64,000 bases of DNA from Streptomyces sp. cg36 (GTDB taxonomy: Bacteria > Actinomycetota > Actinomycetes > Streptomycetales > Streptomycetaceae). Below are positions 7,845 to 15,850 of this stretch, piece after piece. The notes below the pieces were generated by a model, which was not told where the DNA came from, made no database searches, and was given only the letters and a program-made list of their open reading frames with translations. Made by a program: the position numbers and the translations under genes. Position 1 is the first letter of the stretch, and each line of letters starts with the position of its first letter. The stretch is from the NCBI RefSeq assembly GCF_041080675.1, contig NZ_CP163520.1, positions 124,001-188,000 on the forward strand, written 5' to 3'.

Positions 7845-7936
7845 GACGTCTTCCTCCAGAGGACCGAGGACAACGCGGCGCCCGGCGAGGCGGCATGGAA
7901 GTGCAGCGGTGCGCGGTGACGCGTCGGCTTCACCAT
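7841..7936 (-). CDS. Short ORF (31 aa) between operator and flavoprotein gene
   Basis: The ATG at 7936 follows an AAGGGGAG ribosome-binding site and opens a 31-codon ORF (contains PTRHRAPLHFHAAS). It begins 30 bp after the Rrf2-type motif, as the two LTSRRHID leaders do, and ends by ATGA overlap with the 19-aa ORF. Sequence similarity to the LTSRRHID peptides is weak, so it is called a leader only by position. Confidence 0.4.
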   Translation of the reverse strand: MVKPTRHRAPLHFHAASPGAALSSVLWRKTS

Positions 7937-7966
7937 CCTCACTCTCCCCTTCGGCCACCGTCAACA

Positions 7967-7999
7967 TTTTCCTAGTAATTCGATAGGAAAACTAGGGAT
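7967..7999 (+). promoter_or_regulatory. Rrf2-type operator candidate upstream of the flavoprotein-Rrf2 operon
   Basis: TTTTCCTA (7967-7974) and TAGGAAAA (7984-7991) form a perfect 8-bp inverted repeat with a 9-bp spacer, followed by CTAGGGAT. The block TAGGAAAACTAGGGAT is identical to 4629-4644. Located about 180 bp upstream of the flavoprotein start, it fits autoregulation of the operon that ends in the Rrf2 gene. Confidence 0.75.
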
Positions 8000-8122
8000 G
8001 ATGGTCCGCTCTGGCTCAATCACCCTCCTGGATGGCAAGTTGACGACGGCAGGCGCAGGCTCAGCGCCCACTCGCCCCAGGGCCGCAGACCGTCCAGGGC
8101 ACGGCAGCCCCCGCACAGCGCG

Positions 8123-10606
8123 TCACGCGGGAGCCGGACCTTCACCAGCCTCGTTCAGGAGGTGGCCGTGCCTCTTCTTCATCCCGGGCATCCTGCCCTT
8201 CAGCGTGGACGGGTGGAGGTGCAGTGCGTCCGCCATGGAGTTCTGGGAGACCTCCTGCGGGCCCAGGAACATGATGGTGAAGACCAGCCGCTCGAAGTCG
8301 CTCGTGAACTTGGGCGCGCCTTCGATCTGCTTACTGCGCTCCCACGCCTCGCGGAAGTCGTCCGGCATCGCGTTGACGAGCCGCTGCCGCTCCTGCCCGC
8401 TGATCTGCCGCGGCTTGCTCCGCTGGTGCCCGCTCGCCAACTTCTTCAACCTATGGCTGAGGGACGGAGGTTGGATGTCGAAGATCTCCTGCGCCACGAA
8501 CGCCTGGCTGACGATCGCGCCCTCTCCCGCCGTCAGCGTCCGGATGCGTTCGAGCATCGCGTCGGGGAACGGCGTGACATACTGCTGCCCCTCACCCTTT
8601 GCGCCCTCCGGCTGCTTCTCCTTGCGCGACCTGCGCTTCTGGTACTCCTCCAGCAGGTCATGGCCCATCAGCGGCATCAACTGCCGCTCAACCTCACCCC
8701 TCAGCCTCTCCTTCTCCTGCGCGGCCCGGGCCTTCTTGTCCCCGGCAGGCGCGGGCGGGGCCTTGGGCTCGGTCCGGAGGTTGAGCTCCCTGGTGCGGGT
8801 GGTCAGATCGGCCACCCCCTCCGTGCCGGACTCGTCCGATGCCTCACTGGTGGACGGCGTGTCCACGGTCGGCTGCTCGCCCTTGTTCGGGTAGCGCAGT
8901 TTGCCGTTGTCGGTCCTGGTGAGCTCCAGCCGCTGCTCCATGCCCCCGTCGGCACCCATCACCGCTTCGTGGATGCCGTGCGCGGCGGAGGGAGCGGCGG
9001 GTGTCGCGTTCCTGGGCGCGGACGCGTACATCGGCTGCCCCGGCCCCACGTGCTTCTCGAAGTGCGCGTCGAACGCCTCCTGCTCCTCCGGTCCCAGGCC
9101 GTCGCCGAAGCTCTCGTACGCGTGCTTGAGCGGAGTCACGAAGAGGTGGTTGCCCCGCGGGTCGAAGGAGATGTCGTAGCCCAGCTCGTCCTTGAAGTAC
9201 GCGAGCAGTGCGAGGCACGCCCGGCAGGGGCGCTTGCGGCCGTGCACCAGGAAGCGCCCGGCGTCCTCTCCGGCGTGGCTCAGCAGCATCAGCAGCTTCT
9301 GCTCGGCGTGCTGGCTGTCCTTGCTGTCACCGGTGTGGAGCAGATACGCGTAGCCGCTGTACTTCCCCGACACCAGATCGGCCAGATAGGCGCGGTGGGT
9401 GGGATCCTGCGCAGCCGCCTCGGAGACATCGACCGTACGGACCCACTTCACGTTCCGCAGGGCCTGCAGGGTCGCGTTGTCGCGCTTGTACGCGGAAGCC
9501 GGGTCATCGAGGTCCATCGCGGAATCCAGCGGCAGTGCCGGCATGGTCTTCGTCAGGCCCTGACGAGTCTTCAGCCGGGCCTGGCGGTCGCGTTCCTTGG
9601 GGTCGTCGTACTTCGGCAGCGCCGCCGCGCCCGCGCCCTTGCCGGTCTGCCGGCGCTTGCCGATCTGAGGAGCGGGCGCACCGGCTCGCCGCTTGCCCGA
9701 CCCCTCCTGCACCGGCTCCTGTTCCCCTTCCGCCTCGGCGGGATTGTCGTAGTCGGTGACCAGCATCTCCCGCAGCGCCCCGCCCGGCGCGTCCTCTTCG
9801 TCGCTGTCCAGACCCGCGGCGGCCAGGAGCGCCCGGTGCAGGCCCAGCACGGACTGGTCCCGGTTGCTGGAGAAGAACAGGGTGTTGTTGCCCAGCATCG
9901 CCTGGACTTCCTCTTCCTTCTCCTTCTTCTGCTTCTTCTCCGGGTCCGCCCCCGCCGACGCCCCGGCAGCCGCCTTCTTCTCCTGGTGGCCGATGCCGCT
10001 GTACGCCGTACGGGCCAGGTGGCGCAGGCTCTGCTCGTCAGGCTGGCCCTTGTAGGAGCGGGCGTAACGGATGATCACCTCTTCGGTGACCCGGCCCCAC
10101 CGGAAGTCCGGCTGCTCGTCGGTGCACTGCTTGGCCAGCTCGGCGATCTTTTTGTAGCGGGCCTCCCACTCGGCCACGACCTTGGAGGAGCCGCTCCCCT
10201 CGGCCTTGCTCCTTCCCTTGCCCTTGGTGTCCTTCGCCTTGCCCGAGCTCTCCTTCTTGCTCTTCTCGTCCTTCGCCCGGGACACGGTGGCGTGCCCGAC
10301 CATGCGCTGCACAGCGGGTACGCCCGCGCCCGAGCCGGCGGACGACGTCGCCGCGCCGATCAGGGCGCGGCGGCCCTTGGGGCCGGCGTCCGCCGCTCCT
10401 CCGTGCCCGCAGCCGTCACCGTGGACGTGCCGGCCGGTGGCAACGCGCCGCGCGATGGCCTGGTTGCCCACCCGGCCGCGCAACGCGACGACCTCCGCCG
10501 GAGTCATGCGTTCCGCCGCCGGGGCGGCGGGCTCCGCCACGGGGCGCGGCGGGACGCTCGCGGCGTTCGTGGCCTTCTGGCCCGGTTGTTCCTCGTGCGC
10601 GCGCAT
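8123..10606 (-). CDS. Polymorphic-toxin-like protein with a cytidine-deaminase-fold domain
   Basis: Taking the ATG at 10606 (MRAHEEQPGQ...) gives 827 residues; an ATG at 10684 would add 26. The N-terminus has VVALRGRVGNQAIARRV followed by a His/Gly/Cys stretch (HVHGDGCGHG), a header often seen on Streptomyces proteins linked to contractile injection systems. Lys/Glu-rich low-complexity linkers follow. At about 433-464 lie HAEQ and, 26 residues on, KRPCRACLALL: the H-A-E plus PCxxC zinc and proton-shuttle pattern of deaminase toxins. The C-terminus contains two similar HTH-like segments (VSQAFVAQEIF...SLSHRLKKL and VSQNSMADALHLHPSTLKGRM). No immunity gene or injection-system gene is visible nearby. 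Deaminase fold moderately sure; target nucleotide or nucleic acid unknown. Confidence 0.6.
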   Translation of the reverse strand: MRAHEEQPGQKATNAASVPPRPVAEPAAPAAERMTPAEVVALRGRVGNQAIARRVATGRHVHGDGCGHGGAADAGPKGRRALIGAATSSAGSGAGVPAVQRMVGHATVSRAKDEKSKKESSGKAKDTKGKGRSKAEGSGSSKVVAEWEARYKKIAELAKQCTDEQPDFRWGRVTEEVIIRYARSYKGQPDEQSLRHLARTAYSGIGHQEKKAAAGASAGADPEKKQKKEKEEEVQAMLGNNTLFFSSNRDQSVLGLHRALLAAAGLDSDEEDAPGGALREMLVTDYDNPAEAEGEQEPVQEGSGKRRAGAPAPQIGKRRQTGKGAGAAALPKYDDPKERDRQARLKTRQGLTKTMPALPLDSAMDLDDPASAYKRDNATLQALRNVKWVRTVDVSEAAAQDPTHRAYLADLVSGKYSGYAYLLHTGDSKDSQHAEQKLLMLLSHAGEDAGRFLVHGRKRPCRACLALLAYFKDELGYDISFDPRGNHLFVTPLKHAYESFGDGLGPEEQEAFDAHFEKHVGPGQPMYASAPRNATPAAPSAAHGIHEAVMGADGGMEQRLELTRTDNGKLRYPNKGEQPTVDTPSTSEASDESGTEGVADLTTRTRELNLRTEPKAPPAPAGDKKARAAQEKERLRGEVERQLMPLMGHDLLEEYQKRRSRKEKQPEGAKGEGQQYVTPFPDAMLERIRTLTAGEGAIVSQAFVAQEIFDIQPPSLSHRLKKLASGHQRSKPRQISGQERQRLVNAMPDDFREAWERSKQIEGAPKFTSDFERLVFTIMFLGPQEVSQNSMADALHLHPSTLKGRMPGMKKRHGHLLNEAGEGPAPA

Positions 10607-10830
10607 GACGTGTCCGTCCGGTCGGCGAAGAAAGCACCTGCGGGCGGTCCGCCGCGGCCGACGAAGGCCGGGCTTTTCGGCCAAGACCGTCCGCCCGCCG
10701 TTGTACCGGGCTGCGCTCGGGGACGACAGGGCCTTCCGGGCACTCGCAAGGGCAGACGGCCCCCGATTTCGGCGGCGGGACCAACGGTGCGAGCACTACC
10801 CGCTCGCCGTCGGTTCAGCGCGTGCGGCTA

Positions 10831-12561
10831 TCAGCCCGGGTCGGTGCCGCAGACGTAGTACGCCTTGCCCAGCCCCTTGACCGTGCCGGTCAGCAGACCG
10901 ACCGCGGCTCCCGCAGCCGCGCCTTCAGGGCCTGCGGCGGCGCCGACGGAAGCGCCGGTCCCCGCGGCGCCCAGCAGCGTGCTCAGGATCGCGCCCTCCC
11001 CCATGCTCTTGCCGAGGATCTTCGCCATGCACTTGTTCCACTCGTCGGAGTTCTTCGGGTGCTCCTTGTCGGGGATCGGCCACATCGCGGGGCGCACCAC
11101 CCCCGTCGGCGCGAGGGAGGTGGACCGGACCGAGGTGGCGGCGCGCGTAAACCCGGCGGTGACGACGCCCATGGACGCGCCCTTGAACGACGCGGCCTTG
11201 GCGGGCGGGGCCGCAGCGGTCCTGGCGGTGGTGTAGTCGACGGCGGGCATGGTCATGGAGCCGTCGATGGTGTCACCGGGCGCGTTCTCGATGGTCTGCG
11301 TGATGACGTCGCCGGAGACGGTCAGACCGACCGAGTGGGTGGTCCCCTTGGTGTCCACGACGGTGCTCGGCTTGATGGTGCCCACGGTGTTCCCCGTGGC
11401 CGTGTCGATGAGCTTCAGTTTGTTGGGGCCGTCCTGCGACGCGGTGACGCCGTCGGGGAGGTCCGGGGTGAACGACGCCTTGGTGGCCATGGTCAGCGCC
11501 GGTGCGTCAGCGCTCGTCACGTCCGCGGTGCCGGGCGGGTTCGGGCTGGTGTGGGCGATGTACATCGTGGAGCCGGCCGCCGAGTTGATGACGGGGACGG
11601 TCACGGTCGCGTCCGCCGTCCACGGCTGGTTGTCGGTGTCGAAGGTCCACGTACCGGTGACCTTCTTGCCGATGGCCGCGAAGTCGACCCATCCGTAGTT
11701 CTTGGCGGGGACGGTCACGGCGATGCCGTTGATGGTCGACTGGTCGGACTGGTAGGTGGTGGTCGACTGGAGCTGCGTGGAAACCATGGCCTGGACGGGA
11801 ACGGACACACCGACCGAGGCCGACGTGCCCACACCGAAGGACTGCGACCAGCCCGAGTGATAGATGGTGGTGAAGACCTGCGTCACCTTGTCACCGGTGT
11901 CGTTGTACCAGACCGACGAGGCGGGCTGACGGGGCAGCGGCTCGGGCTGCCCCTCGGACTTCTGCGTCCACGAACAGGTGGAGGTCTTCTTGGCGCACAG
12001 GTCGGCGTAGTAGTCAAGCGCCAGGCTCCTGGCCTCGGCCGCCTTCGACGCGGGAACCGTCCACTCCTGCGCAGCGCTGCCGTTGCAGACGTTGGGCTGG
12101 GCCAGGATCCCCCACAGGTGAAGGCCGCCCCGGTTGTCCATGCAGTATTCGGTGCCGGAGGCGGCGTCCCGCCGCACGAGCCCGAAGGCGTTGGGCTTGC
12201 CGTCCACAGGACGGAAGTGCCACTGCTCGCCGTCCTGGCCGCACGACTTCTGCGTGGCCGGCTGGCTTGCGTAGACGCACTTCCCGGACGACGTACTGGC
12301 GATGTTGAACTGGCCGGGATCGCCCAGCTTGATCAGGCGGAAGCTCTGGTAGTTGGTGCCGTCCGGCGTAACGGATATCTGGTTACCGTCGTTGTTGCCC
12401 GTCGCATTCAGGGTGCCGTTGCCGTTGGTGAACGTGTAGGCGTCCGTCGTGACTGCGGCTGCGGCCGGTGCCGCGGAAAGGGCGAGGGCCGGGCCCACAA
12501 GAGCGGTGACGGTCAACGGGACGGCCAGCAGTCGTCCGACGCGTCGGAAAGAGGATCTCAT
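10831..12561 (-). CDS. Secreted two-domain protein: R-type lectin plus aerolysin-like region
   Basis: The 576-residue protein begins with a Sec signal peptide (cut after about residue 36, APAAAA). Residues ~70-170 look like a ricin-type beta-trefoil fragment (SSGKCVYASQ, CGQDGEQWHFRP, QEWTVP). Residues ~215-330 are Ser/Thr-rich alternating beta-strands (YNDTGDKVTQVF, GVGTSASVGVSVPVQAMVS, then GWVDFAAIGKKVTGTWTF), resembling aerolysin/ETX-MTX2 pore-forming folds. The last ~50 residues form a Gly/Ala zipper-like segment ending in YYVCGTDPG. The ATG at 12561 has AGGAAG upstream. A membrane-active or cell-surface-binding secreted role is likely; pore formation is inference. Confidence 0.55.
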   Translation of the reverse strand: MRSSFRRVGRLLAVPLTVTALVGPALALSAAPAAAAVTTDAYTFTNGNGTLNATGNNDGNQISVTPDGTNYQSFRLIKLGDPGQFNIASTSSGKCVYASQPATQKSCGQDGEQWHFRPVDGKPNAFGLVRRDAASGTEYCMDNRGGLHLWGILAQPNVCNGSAAQEWTVPASKAAEARSLALDYYADLCAKKTSTCSWTQKSEGQPEPLPRQPASSVWYNDTGDKVTQVFTTIYHSGWSQSFGVGTSASVGVSVPVQAMVSTQLQSTTTYQSDQSTINGIAVTVPAKNYGWVDFAAIGKKVTGTWTFDTDNQPWTADATVTVPVINSAAGSTMYIAHTSPNPPGTADVTSADAPALTMATKASFTPDLPDGVTASQDGPNKLKLIDTATGNTVGTIKPSTVVDTKGTTHSVGLTVSGDVITQTIENAPGDTIDGSMTMPAVDYTTARTAAAPPAKAASFKGASMGVVTAGFTRAATSVRSTSLAPTGVVRPAMWPIPDKEHPKNSDEWNKCMAKILGKSMGEGAILSTLLGAAGTGASVGAAAGPEGAAAGAAVGLLTGTVKGLGKAYYVCGTDPG

Positions 12562-13075
12562 CTCGGTCTTCCTGTGAGGTGCCTGTGTCGCGATTACGTA
12601 CTAGACACCCCAGGCCACGCGGAATGCGATCTTCCGTCGCGTGATCCCCATCTCGCATGCATTCAAGACACATCTATGGCTAGTTCTCCGCCCCTTTTCC
12701 AACCATCGGGAAACCGGAGGCTCGCACCGGGCATTGCCGCCACCAAACCCAGCAGCGCCGATCGGCTGCAACCCTCACCGGGCATGCGCCACATCCGGAT
12801 CCGCGGCCTCCTCCCCCAGCAGCCCGAAGAGCTGGGCCGACACGGAATTCCGAACGCACCGCTCTGCTGCCCCAGGCGGTCGCCGCACGATGACGGCTCG
12901 CTCTCCGACGGTCCGGCAACACAGCCGAGAACCGCACTGGACTGCATTACCGACGACTAAGACCGTCCTTGAAGTCCCGTGATTTTTCAGGGAGATGATG
13001 CATTTTAAATCCCGCCCGCAGGCCGAAATCTCAGAATCCCCTTCCGCCAACTACTCCTGAGAGAAAGCCGTTTGG
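12562..13075. other. Intergenic region upstream of the secreted lectin-like gene
   Basis: No convincing gene. Its A+T content is higher than that of the neighbours near 12600-12700 and 12960-13050, so it probably holds the promoter of the minus-strand gene starting at 12561. No operator repeat was recognised. Confidence 0.4.
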
Positions 13076-13107
13076 GGGGAGGTGCGCCACAAGTGCCGCA
13101 CCTCCCC
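13076..13107 (-). terminator. Terminator of the trypsin-like protease gene
   Basis: A perfect 11-bp inverted repeat (13076-13086 and 13097-13107, 10-nt loop) lies 50 bp downstream of the protease stop, on the minus-strand transcript. Confidence 0.7.
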
Positions 13108-13157
13108 ACATAGTCAGGGATCAAGCCGCCCTCACTCGCCCCGCCTTTCCAACGTGC

Positions 13158-14354
13158 CTACTTGTCAATCCAGATGCCGAAGTCCCGCCAGGCCGTGCCG
13201 AAGTCCTGGAAGCCGAGACGGGCACCCGCCGAGCGCGTGACGGTGCCCTTGGCGATCGCGCCGCCGTTCGCCGATGCCGCGTACACCGGGCCACCGCTGT
13301 CGCCGCCGCGAGCGGCTTCCTGGCCGTTGGTCTGCTCGGCCTCGACCAGGTCCTCGGAGTCGTTGTAGAAGAAGAGCACCTTCAGATTGCAGACGGGGCC
13401 GCCGGTCGCGCCCGCACTCGTCACCCCCGACTGGCACAGGACCTCACCGGGGTACACCCAGTCCCAGCCATCCACCCGAACACCGCGCTCGTCGTTGCCC
13501 CGCCCGCCGGTGTACATGAAGTTGTCCACATCGGCGGTCGGGATCAGCATGATGTCGTGGGGGTCGTTGGCAGGCCCGGGCGTACCGATGTAGGCGTCCG
13601 CGCCATTGGTGTAGCGGTCGCCGGCCTTCCCGCAGTGCTCCGCGGTGAGGATGAACTGCGCCCCGGTGCTGTTGCGGACCCCGAAGCCCGACGTGCAGTT
13701 GGGCGCGCCGTTGTTCTTCAGCAGGGCGCCACCCGACCACGGGAAGGAGTCGTTGTCGCGCGAGCGCTCCTTGAGCGGTGCCTCCTCGACCGTGCGCACC
13801 GGAACGCCCGCGGCATCGGCCAGCGCCCAGGGAGCGGGCGAGGCGGCGATCTTGGCGCCGCCCGTCCCGGCCCCGTCGGCGGCGAGCACCAGGCCGCTGC
13901 CGTCCGTCGGGATCTTGACCGTGTGTCCCAGGGCGGGATGCTTGCGCAACTGCCCTTGCAGGCGCGCGGAGGCGGACTTCAGCTCGCCGAGCGAGTAGCG
14001 CGCGTCCGCCACCCGCACCGGGGCCGTACGCCGCGCCTCGTCGATCGCACCCTGGACCTGGCCGGGTATCTCGCCCTTCCACCACAGGACGACTTGGTCC
14101 CGTTCCAGACCGATCCCGGCGAAGCCGGCGTTGCTGCCGCGTTCCACCTGCCATCTGATCTTGTCGGCGGCGGCCACGAGCGGTCGCTGCCGGTTCATCT
14201 CGTTGAGCGTGTCCTTGGCAACGACCTGGCTGACCGCGACCGTTCTCTTCCCGTGCGGCTCCGCGCTCGCGCTCGTGCCCTGCGCCGCCGTACCGAGCAG
14301 TGCCGTACTCAGGACCACCGCTCCTGTGGCGAGCAGCGCCAGGTTGGCTCTCAT
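13158..14354 (-). CDS. Secreted trypsin-like (S1) serine protease
   Basis: The 398-residue protein has a Sec signal peptide, a ~160-residue pro-like segment, and a chymotrypsin-fold catalytic part. The catalytic triad is visible as ILTAEHC (His), DPHDIMLI (Asp) and GGDSGGPVY (Ser). Cysteines around ILTAEHCGK and VCNLK suggest disulfides. The start has a strong AGGAGG ribosome-binding site. It resembles the Streptomyces S1 proteases with an N-terminal propeptide (streptogrisin-like organisation), though the propeptide is not clearly of the alpha-lytic type. It is monocistronic with its own terminator. Substrate unknown. Confidence 0.85.
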   Translation of the reverse strand: MRANLALLATGAVVLSTALLGTAAQGTSASAEPHGKRTVAVSQVVAKDTLNEMNRQRPLVAAADKIRWQVERGSNAGFAGIGLERDQVVLWWKGEIPGQVQGAIDEARRTAPVRVADARYSLGELKSASARLQGQLRKHPALGHTVKIPTDGSGLVLAADGAGTGGAKIAASPAPWALADAAGVPVRTVEEAPLKERSRDNDSFPWSGGALLKNNGAPNCTSGFGVRNSTGAQFILTAEHCGKAGDRYTNGADAYIGTPGPANDPHDIMLIPTADVDNFMYTGGRGNDERGVRVDGWDWVYPGEVLCQSGVTSAGATGGPVCNLKVLFFYNDSEDLVEAEQTNGQEAARGGDSGGPVYAASANGGAIAKGTVTRSAGARLGFQDFGTAWRDFGIWIDK

Positions 14355-14539
14355 CGAACCGCCTCCTTGTGACGTCGGCGCGGCAGCGCTTCGCCGCCGC
14401 GGTCAACGGAAGGTATGGAGCGGTACTCAATGGCGTATAAACGAGCGATCAACGCGGAGCCATGCGCTCCCCGGGCCGGTTCCGCGCGGACGGGTCCGGG
14501 CCGCCGACGTTCTGCGTCCGCTGCGCGATCCGGACCTTC

Positions 14540-14567
14540 CCCCGCACCCCGCACCCCGCACCCCGCA
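14540..14567. repeat. Tandem heptamer CCCCGCA x4
   Basis: Four perfect contiguous copies of CCCCGCA inside the 14355-14942 intergenic region. No gene is apparent around it; a slippage-prone microsatellite. Confidence 0.8.
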
Positions 14568-14825
14568 CCCCGGAGCCGGAGCATGCTGTGCGTGCCGCGC
14601 TCGACCAAGGTGGCCGAGCGGCGCGGCCAGGGCACACACCCCGAACTCGACTGACCCCTATCAGAAGACCGTCAAGGACTGGCCCGGTCCCTTGAGTCCG
14701 CGTTCGGCCCGGAGTTGGATGAATGTCGTGAACAGCAGTCCGCGCCATGACGACCGGCCACCGCATCCGGTGCCTCCGGTAGTGCGTGCTGTTCCCGCGT
14801 CGGCTCCCTAGAGCCGCGCCTCCCC

Positions 14826-14870
14826 CGCGCGTACGCCGCCGTCGTTCCCATGCCCGGCGGCGTACGCGCG
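14826..14870. terminator. 15-bp-stem hairpin upstream of the SDR gene
   Basis: A perfect 15-bp inverted repeat (14826-14840 and 14856-14870, 15-nt loop) followed by TCCTCATTTCTCT. It looks like a terminator, but no plus-strand gene precedes it in the 14355-14825 gap. It could end an unannotated transcript or attenuate the SDR transcript, whose start is 72 bp further on. Confidence 0.6.
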
Positions 14871-14942
14871 TCCTCATTTCTCTCCGCATGCCCACCGCCC
14901 CGCCCGGGGCGCGATCGGCGTGCCCCGACCCAGGAGTCCACC

Positions 14943-15752
14943 ATGACCTCCGCATCCCTGTCCGGCCGTACCGTCCTGGTCACCGGAGCCACTTCCGGCA
15001 TCGGCTACGAGACCGCGCGACAGCTCGCCGAGCGCGGCGCCACCGTCCTGGTCCACGGCCGCACGGCCGAGGAGGCCCAGGCCGCCGCCGACCGGCTCAT
15101 CGCCACCGCCGGCATCGACGCCGCCCGCCTGTGCGCGTACGGCGCCGACTTCACCCGCCTCGACGAGGTCGAGGTGCTGGCACACCGTGTCATCGAAGCG
15201 CACCCGCACCTCGACGTCCTCGTCAACAACGCCGCCATCGCCGCCCCCGAGCGGCACACCGTCACGGCCGACGGCAACGAGGTCGCCTTCCAGGTCAACT
15301 TCCTCGCCCACTACCTCCTCACCTGCCTCCTCGAACCCGCCCTCACCAGCGACCCCGGCGGCCGCGTCGTCAACGTGTCCTCCTCGCTCCACCGCACCGC
15401 CAACATCCAGTGGTCCGACCCCAACCGGGCCCGGCGCTACTCCCGGCTCGCCGCCTACGCCCAGTCCCAGCTCGCCCTCACGGTCTTCGCCGCCGACCCC
15501 CGGGTCACCGCCGTCTCCCTGCACCCCGGCGTCTGCGAAACGTCACTGCGTCCGCTCTACGCGCACGAAGGAGACAGCGCCGCGAAGGGCGCCGCCCACG
15601 TCGTACGCCTCTGCGACCCGGCCACCGAGATCGTCAACGGCGCCTACTACGACCGCGACGAACGCGTCGCCCCGGCCCCCGCCGCCACCGAGAACCGCTC
15701 GGTACAGCGCCTCAACAAGCTCGCCTCCCTGCTCGTCGGCCACACCGCCTGA
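14943..15752 (+). CDS. Short-chain dehydrogenase/reductase with altered active site
   Basis: The 269-residue protein has the SDR Rossmann motif TGATSGIG (near residue 14), the NNAA motif and VNVSSSLH. It is similar to the retinol-dehydrogenase-like SDR group. The catalytic YxxxK reads YAQSQ here, so the lysine is replaced by glutamine; the serine of the triad is present in the VNVSSS region. Start ATG with AGGAG 5 bp upstream. A 24-aa bL37-like gene follows 14 bp downstream and is probably co-transcribed. Because of the K-to-Q change, catalytic activity is doubtful or altered. Confidence 0.8.
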   Translation: MTSASLSGRTVLVTGATSGIGYETARQLAERGATVLVHGRTAEEAQAAADRLIATAGIDAARLCAYGADFTRLDEVEVLAHRVIEAHPHLDVLVNNAAIAAPERHTVTADGNEVAFQVNFLAHYLLTCLLEPALTSDPGGRVVNVSSSLHRTANIQWSDPNRARRYSRLAAYAQSQLALTVFAADPRVTAVSLHPGVCETSLRPLYAHEGDSAAKGAAHVVRLCDPATEIVNGAYYDRDERVAPAPAATENRSVQRLNKLASLLVGHTA

Positions 15753-15766
15753 AGGAGAGACCCCGC

Positions 15767-15841
15767 ATGTCCAAGCGCGCACGCAAGAAGAAGGCCCGCC
15801 GCAAGAAGAAGGCCAACCACGGCAGCAAGGCGGCGGCCTAG
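15767..15841 (+). CDS. Small basic ribosomal protein bL37-like (24 aa)
   Basis: A 24-codon gene with a strong AAGGAGAG ribosome-binding site encodes MSKRARKKKARRKKKANHG plus SKAAA. This matches the actinobacterial large-subunit protein bL37 pattern (xKRxRKxxxRxxKANHG). The usual KRPN-type end is replaced by SKAAA, so this may be a diverged paralogue of the housekeeping copy. It follows the SDR gene by 14 bp and ends just before a hairpin terminator, so it is the last cistron of a two-gene unit. Confidence 0.7.
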   Translation: MSKRARKKKARRKKKANHGSKAAA

Positions 15842-15850
15842 CACCGCCCG

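Noticed and set aside
7785..7936. Calling the short ORFs before the flavoprotein gene true LTSRRHID leaders
   Set aside because: The conserved block is absent; they are listed as candidates by position and coupling only.
8123..10606. A complete contractile injection system locus
   Set aside because: No sheath, baseplate, spike or ATPase genes are present; only the possible cargo header is seen.
8162..10858. An 898-codon plus-strand frame opposite the deaminase-toxin candidate
   Set aside because: Composition is Arg/Leu/Gly-rich with no domain, and the minus-strand protein has recognisable motifs.
14540..14567. Tandem CCCCGCA repeat as part of a CRISPR or an origin
   Set aside because: Only four 7-bp units without spacers; just a microsatellite.
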